A stretch of DNA of 64,000 bases from Spirosoma sp. (GTDB taxonomy: Bacteria; Bacteroidota; Bacteroidia; Cytophagales; Spirosomataceae). Below are positions 41,568-50,890 of the stretch, one piece after another (the first letter of the stretch is position 1; every line of letters starts with the position of its first letter). A program made the position numbers and the translations under genes. The DNA lies in assembly GCF_026391055.1 (NCBI RefSeq), contig NZ_JAPLET010000031.1, positions 248,001-312,000 of the forward strand, read 5' to 3'. The notes under the pieces are model-generated. The model was not told where the DNA came from. It did no database searches and saw only the letters and a program-made list of their open reading frames with translations.

Positions 41568-42410
41568 TTACAACAACATTGTAAACAGGCTAACCAGTTT
41601 ATCTTTCAGATCCTTTCGGTCGACGATGAAATCGAGGAAGCCGTGTTCAAGGACAAATTCTGCACTTTGAAAGCCTTTCGGCAAGTCTTTACCGATGGTT
41701 TCGCGAATAACACGCGGCCCGGCAAAACCGATTAGCGCTTCGGGTTCGGCAATATTGAAATCGCCAAGCATGGCGTACGAAGCGGTGACACCACCCGTAG
41801 TTGGGTCGGTCAGCAGCGAAACATACGGCAATTTGGCTTTGTCGAGCAACGCTAGTTTAGCGGACGTTTTGGCCATTTGCATCAGCGAGAAACCGGCCTC
41901 CATCATCCGGGCTCCCCCCGACTTCGACACCATCAGAAATGGCGTCCGGTTTTCGATAGCATGGTCAATCGCACGGGCAATTTTTTCGCCCACGACCGAA
42001 CCCATCGAACCGCCAATGAAATTAAAGTCCATTACCGCTGCCGTTACAATCAGACCATTCATGGGGCCGTAAGCTGTGCGAACAGCGTCTTTCAACCCTG
42101 TTTTGGCAATGGTTGCCTTTACCCGATCCGGATAAGCTTTTGTGTCGACGAATTTAAGCGGGTCCGCCGATTGCATGTTGGCATCGAGTTCGGTAAATTC
42201 GTTTTCATCGAACAGGAGGGAAAAATAAGCGTCGGAGCCTATTTTTTCATGGTAATTGCAATGAACACAGGTATACGCGTTGAGTTTGTGTTCCCGCGTA
42301 TTCATTATCTTTTTGCAGTTCGGACATTGATACCACAACCCGTCGGGAGCTTCCCGTTTCATTTCGGTTGGGGTCTGAATACCCTTATCTTTTCGGACGA
42401 ACCAAGACAT
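41568..42410 (-). CDS. accD: acetyl-CoA carboxylase carboxyltransferase subunit beta
   Basis: 280 residues from ATG 42410 (MSWFVRKDKGI, the normal AccD N-terminus); the longer frame adds 14 unrelated residues. N-terminal zinc ribbon with CPNCKK and CVHCNY (residues about 27-49). The crotonase-like core carries GGSMGSVVGEKIARAID, SKSGGARMMEAGFSLMQMAK and TDPTTGGVTASYAMLGD. It forms the carboxyltransferase with AccA, making malonyl-CoA for fatty-acid synthesis. It stands alone, as is common in Bacteroidota. Confidence 0.97.
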   Translation of the reverse strand: MSWFVRKDKGIQTPTEMKREAPDGLWYQCPNCKKIMNTREHKLNAYTCVHCNYHEKIGSDAYFSLLFDENEFTELDANMQSADPLKFVDTKAYPDRVKATIAKTGLKDAVRTAYGPMNGLIVTAAVMDFNFIGGSMGSVVGEKIARAIDHAIENRTPFLMVSKSGGARMMEAGFSLMQMAKTSAKLALLDKAKLPYVSLLTDPTTGGVTASYAMLGDFNIAEPEALIGFAGPRVIRETIGKDLPKGFQSAEFVLEHGFLDFIVDRKDLKDKLVSLFTMLL

Positions 42411-42605
42411 TTTCTGTAAGTAATTATCAGCAAAGGAGCGGTAAAGGTACAAAGAAAAGCAGGATCAAATAGTATAGTTCTGCATTCGCAGGCGATCAAT
42501 TGGTGAACAGCGTCTAAACGCTACCCGACCGGAGCGGCAAAACCAGACAGTCGGTTTCGGGCAGGTTACCTTTTTTTATACCAATAAAGTTGTTGCTTTG
42601 CGCCT

Positions 42606-43049
42606 ATGAAACATGCTTTAACTGCACTTCTTTTAGGTGTTACGATGACGGCCTTTGGTCAGGCGTCTGTAGCGTATTATCCGTTTAATAGCTTGATTAC
42701 TGTCAGCACAAATGCCGACCGTGCTTTCTGGGCCGACGCCCGTATGCAAACAAATACGTTGTTTGGCTCACTGAGTACCACTATCTGCCCTATGGTCAAT
42801 GTGGCCCGTAAAGCGCAGGTCAATTACTATACGGGACTTGGTGTTCGCTTCAATGCGCTGAATGGCATTGACGATCGGGATGTTCTGGAGGGGTATTCGC
42901 TGCATGTCGGCGTGCGCATCAAGCCGCTTCTATTCATGCCCAACCTGCGCGTAGCCTTTGAATTGGCCCCTTATTCCAGAAAAGACTTTAAAACCGGAAA
43001 TCTTCAATCATTCCTGGGTTTCGTCTATCAGTTTTCGAAGAAACCATAA
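42606..43049 (+). CDS. exported hypothetical protein, small beta-barrel-like
   Basis: 147 residues, not recognised. A signal peptide (MKHALTALLLGVTMTAFGQ) is followed by alternating hydrophobic and polar strands (VNYYTGLGVRFNAL, YSLHVGVRIKPLL, LRVAFELAPYS), and the protein ends in FLGFVYQFSKKP. This resembles a small outer-membrane barrel or a fragment of one. It diverges from accD and converges with the CtpA-type protease gene, separated by a long hairpin. The real-gene call rests on the signal peptide and on its bracketing by hairpins. Confidence 0.65.
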   Translation: MKHALTALLLGVTMTAFGQASVAYYPFNSLITVSTNADRAFWADARMQTNTLFGSLSTTICPMVNVARKAQVNYYTGLGVRFNALNGIDDRDVLEGYSLHVGVRIKPLLFMPNLRVAFELAPYSRKDFKTGNLQSFLGFVYQFSKKP

Positions 43050-43067
43050 AGAAAGGAGTTAGTATGT

Positions 43068-43135
43068 AGAAGTAAGTAGTTAGGAGGGCTGACGCGGGCC
43101 AATACCCGCGCCAGCCCTCCTAACTACTTACTTCT
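43068..43135. terminator. 31-bp hairpin at the 3' end of the CtpA gene
   Basis: Arm 43068-43098 pairs with 43105-43135 with 30 of 31 matches and a six-base loop. The right arm covers the stop codon of the protease gene (43128-43130). It contains AGTTAGGAGGGCTGACGC at 43078-43095, an 18-base block found again in inverse orientation at 45469-45486. It terminates the two convergent genes around it. Confidence 0.85.
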
Positions 43136-44855
43136 GATTATACGTCATTGCTCCGTGTTCGAGTTTGTTGGCCCGGTCGAAGAGTTTTAACGCTTTCTGA
43201 TAGGTATCGTCCGTCTGGGCAATGATTCGGAAGAATTCATTGTTTTGCCCCCCCTTATTGTTCTTCTGGAATATAGACCGGGCTACCAGCGCTTTGATCT
43301 GCGTACGGATGTAGTTCTTCGAGCGGTTGTATTCCTTCTCGTTGAACTTAATACCCTCTGCCGTAGCGTCTTTCACCAAACGGTTCATCTGCTCATCGTT
43401 AATAGCAACGGTCCGATCAAACTCATCGAAAGACATCTTCTCCAGTTTCTTCCGGTTATCGTTGGCATATTCCATCGCAAATTCACGGATGATGTTCTTC
43501 CCGTAAAGTTGCACCAGATACGCCGTCTGCCAGGTTGAATCCCGGGGGATGAAGTAATCCGGCGTAATACCGCCACCACCATACACAACCCGTCCGCCGT
43601 CGGTTTTAAACTTCAGTTTAGGATCGTTTTTGATGGAATCAGCAATGTAATACTCACCCCGTTTCGAGCGGAGTTCGAGGTCTTTCTCATAGTCACCCTC
43701 CTGCCCCGGCACGTACGGTTTCTGAATACTACGGCCGCTGGGTGTGTAATAGCGCGAAATGGTCAACCGCAGTTCGGAGCCATCAGACAGCGTTACCGGC
43801 ATCTGTACCAGCCCTTTCCCGAACGACCGCCGACCAGCAATCAACGCGCGGTCATGGTCCTGCAACGCACCCGACACAATTTCAGAAGCCGATGCACTTC
43901 CTTCGTCGATCAACACAACCAACGCACCTTCTTCAAACTGCCCTGCAATATGGGCCATCGTTTTGCGGTCGTATCGGTTGTCTTTTCCGTCGGTATAGAC
44001 GAGCAGTTTGTTGCCCGAAATAAATTCGTCGGCAATATTGGTAGCCCGGTCCATGTATCCTCCGGGGTTATTCCGTAGATCCATCATCAGCTGCGACATT
44101 CCTTTTGCCTTAAGCGACGCCAGCGCCGTCTTGAACTCATCATACGTTGTTTCCGAGAACCGGTTAATTTTGATGTAACCGGTTTTGGCATCAATCATAT
44201 AGGCGGCATCGACGGAGTACGTCGGAATACGGCCCCGCGTAACTGTAAACTCCTTGGGTTGCTTGTCGCCTTTTCGCAGGATAGTCAATTTGACATTTGT
44301 ATCTCGTTTGCCGCGCAGGGCTTTAAACACGGCGCTGTTTTCTATTTTGCCACCAGCCAGGGGTTTATCGTCGACCTTGATGATCTTGTCGCCACTTTGA
44401 ATACCCGCCGTTTCGGATGGGCCACCGGCTAGGGGCGTCACCACATAAACGGTGTCTTTATAGATATTAAACTCAACGCCAATGCCATCAAATCCACCTT
44501 CCAGTTGCGACCGGGCGGCCACGGCATCCTGCGGGTTCATATAGGCCGTATGCGGATCAAGCTTCTCCAGCATTTTGGTAATCGAGTAATCGACCAAATC
44601 GTCCGTATTGACGGTATCGACATAGTTGTTCTCGATAAGTTGTAGAATCTCCTTGTATTTGTTGTACCCCCGTCCGATGTTGTTCATGCTCTGGGTGCCA
44701 CCAAAGAATGTCGCTCCAATTAACATGCCCCCTGCGAGCGCAACACCCAGCAGCATTGGTATACGCACGGTTGCTTTATCATTCTGAATCCGGTTTTTAT
44801 TATCCTGACTATCAGGCATGCCCGGTGTTTTCATAGCGTTACCATCTCCATCCAT
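43128..44855 (-). CDS. S41 family C-terminal processing protease (CtpA-like)
   Basis: 575 residues. One N-terminal membrane anchor (residues about 33-52, IPMLLGVALAGGMLIGATFF). The N-terminal helical region holds IENNYVDTVNTDDLV, and the PDZ domain (about 98-180) includes FDGIGVEFNIYKDTVYVV. The S41 core has the nucleophile region DEGSASASEIVSGALQDHDR (first Ser of SASASE type) and the Lys partner in GRRSFGKGLVQ. It degrades or trims periplasmic and membrane proteins. The C-terminal extension of about 170 residues is longer than in plain CtpA and is common in Bacteroidota members. Confidence 0.92.
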   Translation of the reverse strand: MDGDGNAMKTPGMPDSQDNKNRIQNDKATVRIPMLLGVALAGGMLIGATFFGGTQSMNNIGRGYNKYKEILQLIENNYVDTVNTDDLVDYSITKMLEKLDPHTAYMNPQDAVAARSQLEGGFDGIGVEFNIYKDTVYVVTPLAGGPSETAGIQSGDKIIKVDDKPLAGGKIENSAVFKALRGKRDTNVKLTILRKGDKQPKEFTVTRGRIPTYSVDAAYMIDAKTGYIKINRFSETTYDEFKTALASLKAKGMSQLMMDLRNNPGGYMDRATNIADEFISGNKLLVYTDGKDNRYDRKTMAHIAGQFEEGALVVLIDEGSASASEIVSGALQDHDRALIAGRRSFGKGLVQMPVTLSDGSELRLTISRYYTPSGRSIQKPYVPGQEGDYEKDLELRSKRGEYYIADSIKNDPKLKFKTDGGRVVYGGGGITPDYFIPRDSTWQTAYLVQLYGKNIIREFAMEYANDNRKKLEKMSFDEFDRTVAINDEQMNRLVKDATAEGIKFNEKEYNRSKNYIRTQIKALVARSIFQKNNKGGQNNEFFRIIAQTDDTYQKALKLFDRANKLEHGAMTYNQK

Positions 44856-45087
44856 TCGTTCGTCGCGTAAATAATGTCATTTATACCCCCATAACGTTTT
44901 TAAGGTAGCGAAATGTTTGCCAGAAAAGGCATAAGACGATAAAAAAAACTGACTGGCTGGCATTCATGGTTTACCATTATCATTTACCGGTTCTGCGGCT
45001 ACTGTTTCTGCTGATTACGGAGCGGTGTTTACAGGAAAGTATGCTTACTTTTACGGAGCAGCCAGTAAATAGCCTGCTACTACGCTT

Positions 45088-45387
45088 ATGTTCGTTCATA
45101 CTGTTTTTTTCTGGCTTCGCCATCCTGAAAGCCAGGACGACCACCAGGCCTTACGTGCCGGTCTCGAAACCCTGAAATCAATAACCGACATCTCAACGGC
45201 TTACGTGGGCACCCCCGCCGAAACCCGTCGTCCGGTTATCGACCACTCCTACGATTTTTCGTTAACGCTGGTCTTTGCGGATAAAGCCGCTCACGATGTC
45301 TATCAGGAACATCCTATTCACCTGGCCTTCGTTGCCAACTGCGCTCACCTCTGGGAACGCGTGCAGATTTATGATGCAGTGGGATAG
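45088..45387 (+). CDS. Dabb-family stress-responsive barrel protein
   Basis: 99 residues. The opening FVHTVFFWLRHPESQDDHQAL and the middle HSYDFSLTLVFADKAAHDVYQEHPIH, then FVANCAHLW, match the dimeric alpha/beta-barrel (Dabb, PF07876) proteins. Many are of unknown function; some are small-molecule lyases or cyclases. It lies between the divergent protease gene and the TPR gene. Its TAG stop (45385-45387) runs straight into a long imperfect inverted repeat. Confidence 0.85.
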   Translation: MFVHTVFFWLRHPESQDDHQALRAGLETLKSITDISTAYVGTPAETRRPVIDHSYDFSLTLVFADKAAHDVYQEHPIHLAFVANCAHLWERVQIYDAVG

Positions 45388-45503
45388 TTAGTATTAGGAG
45401 TGAGGAGAGCTGAGCGCACCGCATGGGCGTAGCCGCGGACGGTCGGCGGACCGGCGAAAGCAACACATGCGTCAGCCCTCCTAACTCCGCACACTAACTA
45501 ACT
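45386..45503. repeat. imperfect long inverted repeat of the GTTAGGAG family
   Basis: The left part (GGAG-T-GAGGAG-AGCTGAGCGC, about 45397-45417) pairs imperfectly with the right part (GCGTCAGCCCTCCTAACT at 45469-45486, then CTAACTAACT). A GC-rich middle of about 50 bases separates them. The right arm is the exact reverse complement of 43078-43095. It probably terminates the Dabb transcript. Confidence 0.65.
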
Positions 45504-45540
45504 CCCATTTGAACGTTTACGGACATTCACCATTTTAAAC

Positions 45541-45570
45541 TACCTTTGTCTTAGCGGTTTATTTAAACCG
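45541..45570 (+). promoter_or_regulatory. candidate promoter and leader hairpin of the TPR operon
   Basis: TACCTTTG (45541-45548) matches the TAnnTTTG -7 consensus. Six bases later a perfect 7-bp stem CGGTTTA-TT-TAAACCG (45555-45570) would sit at the very 5' end of the mRNA. No -33 box lies at the right distance. Confidence 0.4.
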
Positions 45571-45610
45571 AAACTGCAATAGACCGGGTTGAGCCGCGTT
45601 TTTCGTACGT

Positions 45611-47419
45611 ATGCATCACGACACGCCGACCAACATGAATTCAGTATATTCTACATATCGAAGCCATCGGCTACTCATTGGGTTAGCAAGTAGTGTAGGT
45701 CTGCTCCTTTGCCTTGCCGATCTACCTGCCGTGGCGCAGCGTAAGCGCGATAAAGCCGATACCGCTCTGGCTAAACCCGGCTCTACCTCGACCACTACCG
45801 TTCGGATGGAGGCCGAGACGCAGTTTACGGATGGTATCCGGTATTTGATGACGGATGAACCGTCTAAAGCCATTACCCAGTTTGCCAAGGTGCTGCAAAA
45901 GGACCCCAATAACGCAGCCGCTCAATACTCCACAGCCAGCGCGTACCTCAAAAGCGGAAAGGTGACCGAAGCCCTTCCGTTTGCGACTAAAGCGCATGCC
46001 CTGGATGTCGACAATAAATTTTATTCCCTACTGCTGGCAGAACTTTATGTCAAGCAGAAGCGGTACGGCGAGGCCGAAGACCTCTACGAAGCCTTGTTGA
46101 AAAAAGGACCCGAAAACGCGGAGTATGGCGTTGAACTAGCGGCCATATACCTCTTCAATGAAAAGCCCGACAAAGCGCTTGAAGCGTACAATAAAGTAGA
46201 GCGTGAGCTGGGCCTGAATGAAGAAATCACCCGGCAGAAGCAACGCATCTATCTCAAGCAGAACAAAATAGACAAGGCCATTGAAGAAGCTGAAAAATTG
46301 GTGGCATCGGAACCCTCCGACCCTGATTACCTGCTCGAAGGTGCCGAACTGCTCATTGCCAACGACCGGGCCGATCAGGCGATCAGCTGGATTGACCGAG
46401 CCCTTAAGCTAAGCTCCGATTTACCCCAGGCGCATGTGCTACTGGCCGATATCTACCGCAAAAAAGGGGATATGGATCGGGTTAGTAAAGAACTCAATCA
46501 GGTACTGGCTAACCCGAATCTCGAAGCAGGCCTGAAAGCCAGAATCCTGTCGAGCTATATGGGTATGACCGGCTCTAATACCGCAGCGCAGCAGGATGCT
46601 CTGGTTATGGCGCAGAACCTGGCCAAAACATCACCCAACGACCCAAAAACACAGGTAATGCTGGCCAATCTGCTTATGCAGCAGGGAAAGAAAACCGAGG
46701 CCCGCGATGCGTATGCCAAAGCCGCCCGCCTAGACGGCTCCGTTTATGAGGTTTGGGGAGCGCTGATTCAGCTCGACGGTGAGCTGAATCAGGTCGATAG
46801 CCTGCTCGTCCACTCCGAAAAAGCATTGGAAGTGTTTCCAACGCAGGGCCTGTTCTGGTATTCCAACGGGTCGGCCAACCTATACAAGCGCCGGTATCAG
46901 CAGGCCGTTGACGCCCTCGAAGAAAGTCAGAAGCTGCTGGCCGCCAGTTCGAACAATGAGCTGAAAAAGGGCATTTATGCCCAGTTAGGTGATGCGTACA
47001 ACGGCCTTGGCGATCATGCCAAATCGGACGAATCGTACGAAACCGTCCTGAAAGTAGATCCTCTGAATGATCACGTTCTAAACAATTACAGCTATTTTCT
47101 GTCTTTACGGAAAGAAAATCTGCCCCGTGCCTTACAGCTTGCCCAGAAACTCGTTGAACGCAACCCAACGAATGCGACTTATCTGGACACCTACGCCTGG
47201 GTGCTTTATGTCTCGAAAGATTACGCAAAGGCAAAGCAGTATCTCGAAAAAGCACTGGCCGATCCGGCAAACGTAAGCGGCACTATCATTGAACATTATG
47301 GCGATGCGCTTTACCAATTGGGCCAAGCCGACAAGGCACTTGAACAGTGGAAGAAAGCGAAGATGAAAGGTGGTGCCAGCCCCGATATAGATAAGAAAGT
47401 AAGCTCTGGCAAAATGTAA
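45611..47419 (+). CDS. TPR-repeat lipoprotein-like periplasmic protein
   Basis: 602 residues. A signal segment (RLLIGLASSVGLLLCLADLPAVAQ, residues about 18-41, shorter if the second ATG at 45635 is used) is followed by about twelve tetratricopeptide repeats, for example FAKVLQKDPNNAAAQYSTAS and YETVLKVDPLNDHVLNNYSY. These scaffold protein interactions in the periplasm or at the outer membrane. It is the first gene of a three-gene unit with a DUF4292 protein and an EnvC-like protein, an arrangement I know as common in Bacteroidota. The unit probably serves the cell envelope. Confidence 0.88.
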   Translation: MHHDTPTNMNSVYSTYRSHRLLIGLASSVGLLLCLADLPAVAQRKRDKADTALAKPGSTSTTTVRMEAETQFTDGIRYLMTDEPSKAITQFAKVLQKDPNNAAAQYSTASAYLKSGKVTEALPFATKAHALDVDNKFYSLLLAELYVKQKRYGEAEDLYEALLKKGPENAEYGVELAAIYLFNEKPDKALEAYNKVERELGLNEEITRQKQRIYLKQNKIDKAIEEAEKLVASEPSDPDYLLEGAELLIANDRADQAISWIDRALKLSSDLPQAHVLLADIYRKKGDMDRVSKELNQVLANPNLEAGLKARILSSYMGMTGSNTAAQQDALVMAQNLAKTSPNDPKTQVMLANLLMQQGKKTEARDAYAKAARLDGSVYEVWGALIQLDGELNQVDSLLVHSEKALEVFPTQGLFWYSNGSANLYKRRYQQAVDALEESQKLLAASSNNELKKGIYAQLGDAYNGLGDHAKSDESYETVLKVDPLNDHVLNNYSYFLSLRKENLPRALQLAQKLVERNPTNATYLDTYAWVLYVSKDYAKAKQYLEKALADPANVSGTIIEHYGDALYQLGQADKALEQWKKAKMKGGASPDIDKKVSSGKM

Positions 47420-47512
47420 ACCGGTTTACGATCCATTAAGTCCGGCATTCCCTATCAGGCAATGTATCCTGATGGCCGTAGATGGAAGAACGATAAACCG
47501 AAAAGCACCTAA

Positions 47513-48424
47513 ATGAACAAATACCTGCTATTTACGCTCCTGATAAGCGTATTTCTGAGTTCGAAAGGTTGTCGACGTCAGCGTATGTCGCGCAATACAG
47601 GCCCGACGCCGGTTTCATCCGCTTCCAACCCTGCCGATTCTACTCTTGCTGCTAATCCGGTGCCAAATCTCCCTGCCGACTCTGCACAGATAACACCCGG
47701 GTTATCAAAACCGGACCTCTCAAAGCCAGACCCATCCAGGCCAGGCATCGAAGAGGCCCGCGCCAATGTTGCGGAAATCGACTTCCGGTATTTGACTGCC
47801 AAATCCAAAATCTCGTTTAAAGGACAACAGCAGGATATTGATAACGCCAATGTAAGTATCCGGGTCCGGAAAGACAGCCTGATTTGGGTGTCGGTGTCCA
47901 AGCTCGGGATCGAAGCCGTTCGGGGCATGATCACCCGTGACTCGATCCTGATTGTCGATAAAATACACCGTGAATACTCTGTGTATGACTTCCCGACACT
48001 GAGCAAACAGTTCCATTTTAACCTGAGCTTCGATCTGCTTCAGGCGTTGATTGTGGGTAATCTTCCTTTACCCAAACGACCAGCACAAAAAATAAAGAAC
48101 GAGCGGGATTACCTGTTGCTACGGCAAAGTGAAGGCAAAGTACTGGTTGAAAACTACATTGGCGAGGAAGACCGAAAGTTAAAGAAACTAATGGTAACCG
48201 AGCAGCCAACAAAAAATACGCTTCGGCTGGACTACGAAGATTTTACCTCACTCAATAACTTTCTCTTTCCCTATACCAGCCTGGTTACCGTCGATTACAA
48301 GTCGAAGTCTGACGGACAGTTTTACCAGACATTGCTGCGTATCAAGCATAACAAAGTTGAACTGATCGATAAGACGCCGGGATTCCCCTTTACCATTCCA
48401 GCTAATTATACCCGTCGACCTTAA
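47513..48424 (+). CDS. DUF4292 family lipoprotein
   Basis: 303 residues. The signal reads LLISVFLSSKGC with a plausible lipidated Cys20. A low-complexity, proline- and serine-rich linker (residues about 28-85, with repeats of KPDLSKPDPS type) precedes a beta-rich domain (about 90-300) with AKSKISFKGQQQDIDNANVSIRVR. This matches DUF4292 and recalls the LolA/LolB-like half-barrel that carries lipoproteins or lipids. It is the middle gene between the TPR and EnvC-like genes. No function is established; a lipid-carrier role is inference. Confidence 0.82.
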   Translation: MNKYLLFTLLISVFLSSKGCRRQRMSRNTGPTPVSSASNPADSTLAANPVPNLPADSAQITPGLSKPDLSKPDPSRPGIEEARANVAEIDFRYLTAKSKISFKGQQQDIDNANVSIRVRKDSLIWVSVSKLGIEAVRGMITRDSILIVDKIHREYSVYDFPTLSKQFHFNLSFDLLQALIVGNLPLPKRPAQKIKNERDYLLLRQSEGKVLVENYIGEEDRKLKKLMVTEQPTKNTLRLDYEDFTSLNNFLFPYTSLVTVDYKSKSDGQFYQTLLRIKHNKVELIDKTPGFPFTIPANYTRRP

Positions 48425-48448
48425 GATTATTAGTCGATTAAAGTACTT

Positions 48449-49876
48449 ATGCAGTTAAAAATTCCCCACGCTCCTCATGTTGTTCGCTGGTCGGTAATCG
48501 GACTAGTCGTCTTTGGCTGGGTGTGGTCAATGCCAGCGGCACAGGCGCAGCAGACAATGCGTGACCGACAGGTATTGGAAAAAGAGAAAAAGCAGAATCT
48601 GGAAAAAATGAACCAGATTCGAACTATCCTGAAACAGACAGCTTCTGAAAAACAGGCCGGACTAGGCCAGTTAAAGGCTCTGGACCAGCAAATTCATACA
48701 CAGTCACAGCAGATTGGACTGCTCAATAAAGACCTTCAGCTAACCGAATCGGAAATCGCCGAACTCCGACGAGCCAGCACGACCCTTTCTAAAGACCTTG
48801 ATAAACTAAGGGACGAATACGGCTCCATGATTTACGCAGCCGATAAACGGCGCCAACAGGTAAATCCCTTAGGTTTTTTGTTTGCCGCCGATAACTTCAA
48901 TCAGTTGGTTGCCCGTTATCGCTACTTACGGCAGTACTCCGATGCTCGCCAGAGTCAGGTACGACAGATGTCGAACGTTAGGACGATGCTGGACGGCAAA
49001 CAGCGGGCCACTCAGCGAAAACGCCAGGAGCAAAAGAATACGATTGGGGCCAAAGTGCAGGAAACCAAAAGCCTCGAAACCCTCAAGGTGGTTAAAAACC
49101 AGGTTGTCAAAGAACTGGGTCAAAAGGAGGCTGAACTGAGAACCGAACTGGCCGAAAGCCGCCGGGCTGTTGGACAACTTGAAGCGTTGATCAAACGACT
49201 GATTGTCCGGGAAGCCCGCGAACGGGCCGAACGCGAAGCCCGTGAACGCGCCGAGCGTGACCGCATTGCCCGGCTCGAAGCCGCTCGTAAAGCGGCTGAG
49301 CGCAAACGGGCCGAAGACGCCATTGCCGCTGCGGAGAAGGCCGGAGAAAAACCGGCCCCGGCCGATGTAGCCAGAGTAGAGCGCCCGGCAGAACCGGAAC
49401 CAGCGCCGAAAAAACCGGACGAACGCCGGAACAACAACCTCAATGACGAAGAAACAGCACTGGCTTCGTCCTTTACATCATCGCGGGCACACCTGCCCTG
49501 GCCCGTAACCAAAGGGTTTATCTCTGACCGTTTTGGCCGAAAACCACACCCGGTCCTAAAAGGGATTTATGTGGAGAATCAGGGGGTTGATATTCAGACA
49601 AACGCAGGCGAAGGCGTCCGGTCGGTATACGATGGAATTGTACAGGACGTAACCAGTATGCCGGGGATGAACAACGTAGTAGCCATTCAGCACGGCGATT
49701 ACTTCACGGTTTACGCCAAACTGCGCAGCGTATCGGTTCGGGTTGGGCAACGGGTAAAAGCCCGTGAATCCATTGGTACCGTGGCAACCGATAAAAACGG
49801 GGTATCTGAAATCCAGTTTCAAATCTGGAAGGAGTTTACCAAACTCAACCCCGAGTCGTGGCTTACTCCCCGCTAA
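48449..49876 (+). CDS. EnvC-like murein hydrolase activator (degenerate M23)
   Basis: 475 residues. Signal peptide ending near SMPAAQAQ. Residues about 35-265 are long coiled coils, ending in a repetitive stretch (REARERAEREARERAERD). A linker rich in Ala, Pro and Lys leads to an M23/LytM domain (about 345-472). The zinc ligands look lost: the first His of H-x3-D is absent (VENQGVDIQTN) and the final H-x-H reads IQFQIW. This is the state of EnvC, which activates N-acetylmuramoyl-L-alanine amidases during cell division. It is 24 bases after the DUF4292 gene. Confidence 0.88.
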   Translation: MQLKIPHAPHVVRWSVIGLVVFGWVWSMPAAQAQQTMRDRQVLEKEKKQNLEKMNQIRTILKQTASEKQAGLGQLKALDQQIHTQSQQIGLLNKDLQLTESEIAELRRASTTLSKDLDKLRDEYGSMIYAADKRRQQVNPLGFLFAADNFNQLVARYRYLRQYSDARQSQVRQMSNVRTMLDGKQRATQRKRQEQKNTIGAKVQETKSLETLKVVKNQVVKELGQKEAELRTELAESRRAVGQLEALIKRLIVREARERAEREARERAERDRIARLEAARKAAERKRAEDAIAAAEKAGEKPAPADVARVERPAEPEPAPKKPDERRNNNLNDEETALASSFTSSRAHLPWPVTKGFISDRFGRKPHPVLKGIYVENQGVDIQTNAGEGVRSVYDGIVQDVTSMPGMNNVVAIQHGDYFTVYAKLRSVSVRVGQRVKARESIGTVATDKNGVSEIQFQIWKEFTKLNPESWLTPR

Positions 49877-49983
49877 AGCAGCCGCTTCGGTTTGAGACGA
49901 TAAGTTACTGATGAAAAGACCATCGGTAAAAAACCGTACTTTTATAGCCTTTTACCAAAATCCGTAAACAGCAAACCGACACT

Positions 49984-50802
49984 ATGTCTGTTCATAATCC
50001 CGATATCAAACGCGTTACGACGCATACAATTCAGGAACTGAAGAATAAAGGCGAAAAAATATCGGCATTAACCGCCTATGATTACTCCATGGCTAAGGCG
50101 GTCGATGCCGCCGGAGTGGAGCTGATATTAGTGGGCGACTCGGCCTCCAATGTTATGGCTGGCCACGAAACAACGTTGCCCATTACCCTCGACCAGATGA
50201 TCTATCACGCCTGTTCAGTAGTGCGAGGGGTTAAACGGGCGCTGGTGGTGGTCGATCTTCCCTTTGGTTCTTACCAGGGTAACTCAACGGAAGCCCTGCG
50301 GTCGGCCATTCGGATCATGAAAGAATCGGGTGCCCATGCCGTAAAAATGGAAGGCGGATTGGAAATCAAAGAATCTATTGTCCGGATTTTAAGCGCGGGC
50401 GTACCCGTTATGGGGCATCTGGGTCTGACGCCCCAGTCCATTTATAAGTTTGGCACCTACGCCGTTCGCGCCAAAGAAGAAGCCGAAGCCCAGAAGCTGA
50501 TCGACGATGCACACATGCTTGAAGACATTGGCTGTTTCGGGCTGGTACTCGAAAAAATTCCGGCAGCGCTCACCAAAACGGTTTCGGAAAGCCTGACTAT
50601 CCCAACGATTGGTATTGGTGCCGGCCCGGACGCCGATGGGCAGATTCTTGTTGTTCATGACCTGCTGGGCATCACCAATGAATTCAAACCCCGGTTTTTG
50701 CGCCGGTACGCTGATCTGCATAAAATCATGACCGAGGCCATCGCTCATTACGTAGACGATGTGAAAACCAACGACTTCCCGAACGAGAAAGAAGCGTATT
50801 GA
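49984..50802 (+). CDS. panB: 3-methyl-2-oxobutanoate hydroxymethyltransferase
   Basis: 272 residues, normal length. Conserved segments are AYDYSMAKAVDAAGVELILVGDS, GHETTLPITLDQMIYH, LPFGSYQ with KMEGG downstream, MGHLGLTPQS and GIGAGPDADGQILVVHDLLG. It uses methylene-tetrahydrofolate to make ketopantoate in pantothenate and coenzyme A synthesis. It stands alone, 107 bases after the EnvC-like gene. Confidence 0.97.
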   Translation: MSVHNPDIKRVTTHTIQELKNKGEKISALTAYDYSMAKAVDAAGVELILVGDSASNVMAGHETTLPITLDQMIYHACSVVRGVKRALVVVDLPFGSYQGNSTEALRSAIRIMKESGAHAVKMEGGLEIKESIVRILSAGVPVMGHLGLTPQSIYKFGTYAVRAKEEAEAQKLIDDAHMLEDIGCFGLVLEKIPAALTKTVSESLTIPTIGIGAGPDADGQILVVHDLLGITNEFKPRFLRRYADLHKIMTEAIAHYVDDVKTNDFPNEKEAY

Positions 50803-50813
50803 GTTAGAAGTTA

Positions 50814-50876
50814 AATGAATATGCTACAATGCCTAATGAATAATAGGCTTCCATTTCTCATTGTACAGTATTCATT
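50814..50876 (+). terminator. AT-rich imperfect hairpin between panB and the pseudouridine synthase gene
   Basis: AATGAATATGCTACAATG (50814-50831) pairs with CATTGTACAGTATTCATT (50859-50876) except for three central bases. An inner 5-bp stem GCCTA/TAGGC lies in the loop. It starts 12 bases after the panB stop and ends 14 before the next ATG. Confidence 0.55.
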
Positions 50877-50890
50877 ACACAGTATACATT

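Noticed and set aside
44966..45175. 69-codon frame upstream of and overlapping the Dabb gene
   Set aside because: It overlaps the well-supported Dabb gene in another frame; the hydrophobic stretch looks fortuitous.
49200..49262. Repeated GAA/CGG-rich units in the EnvC-like gene as a possible DNA repeat
   Set aside because: They are in frame and simply encode the charged Arg/Glu/Ala coiled-coil stretch.
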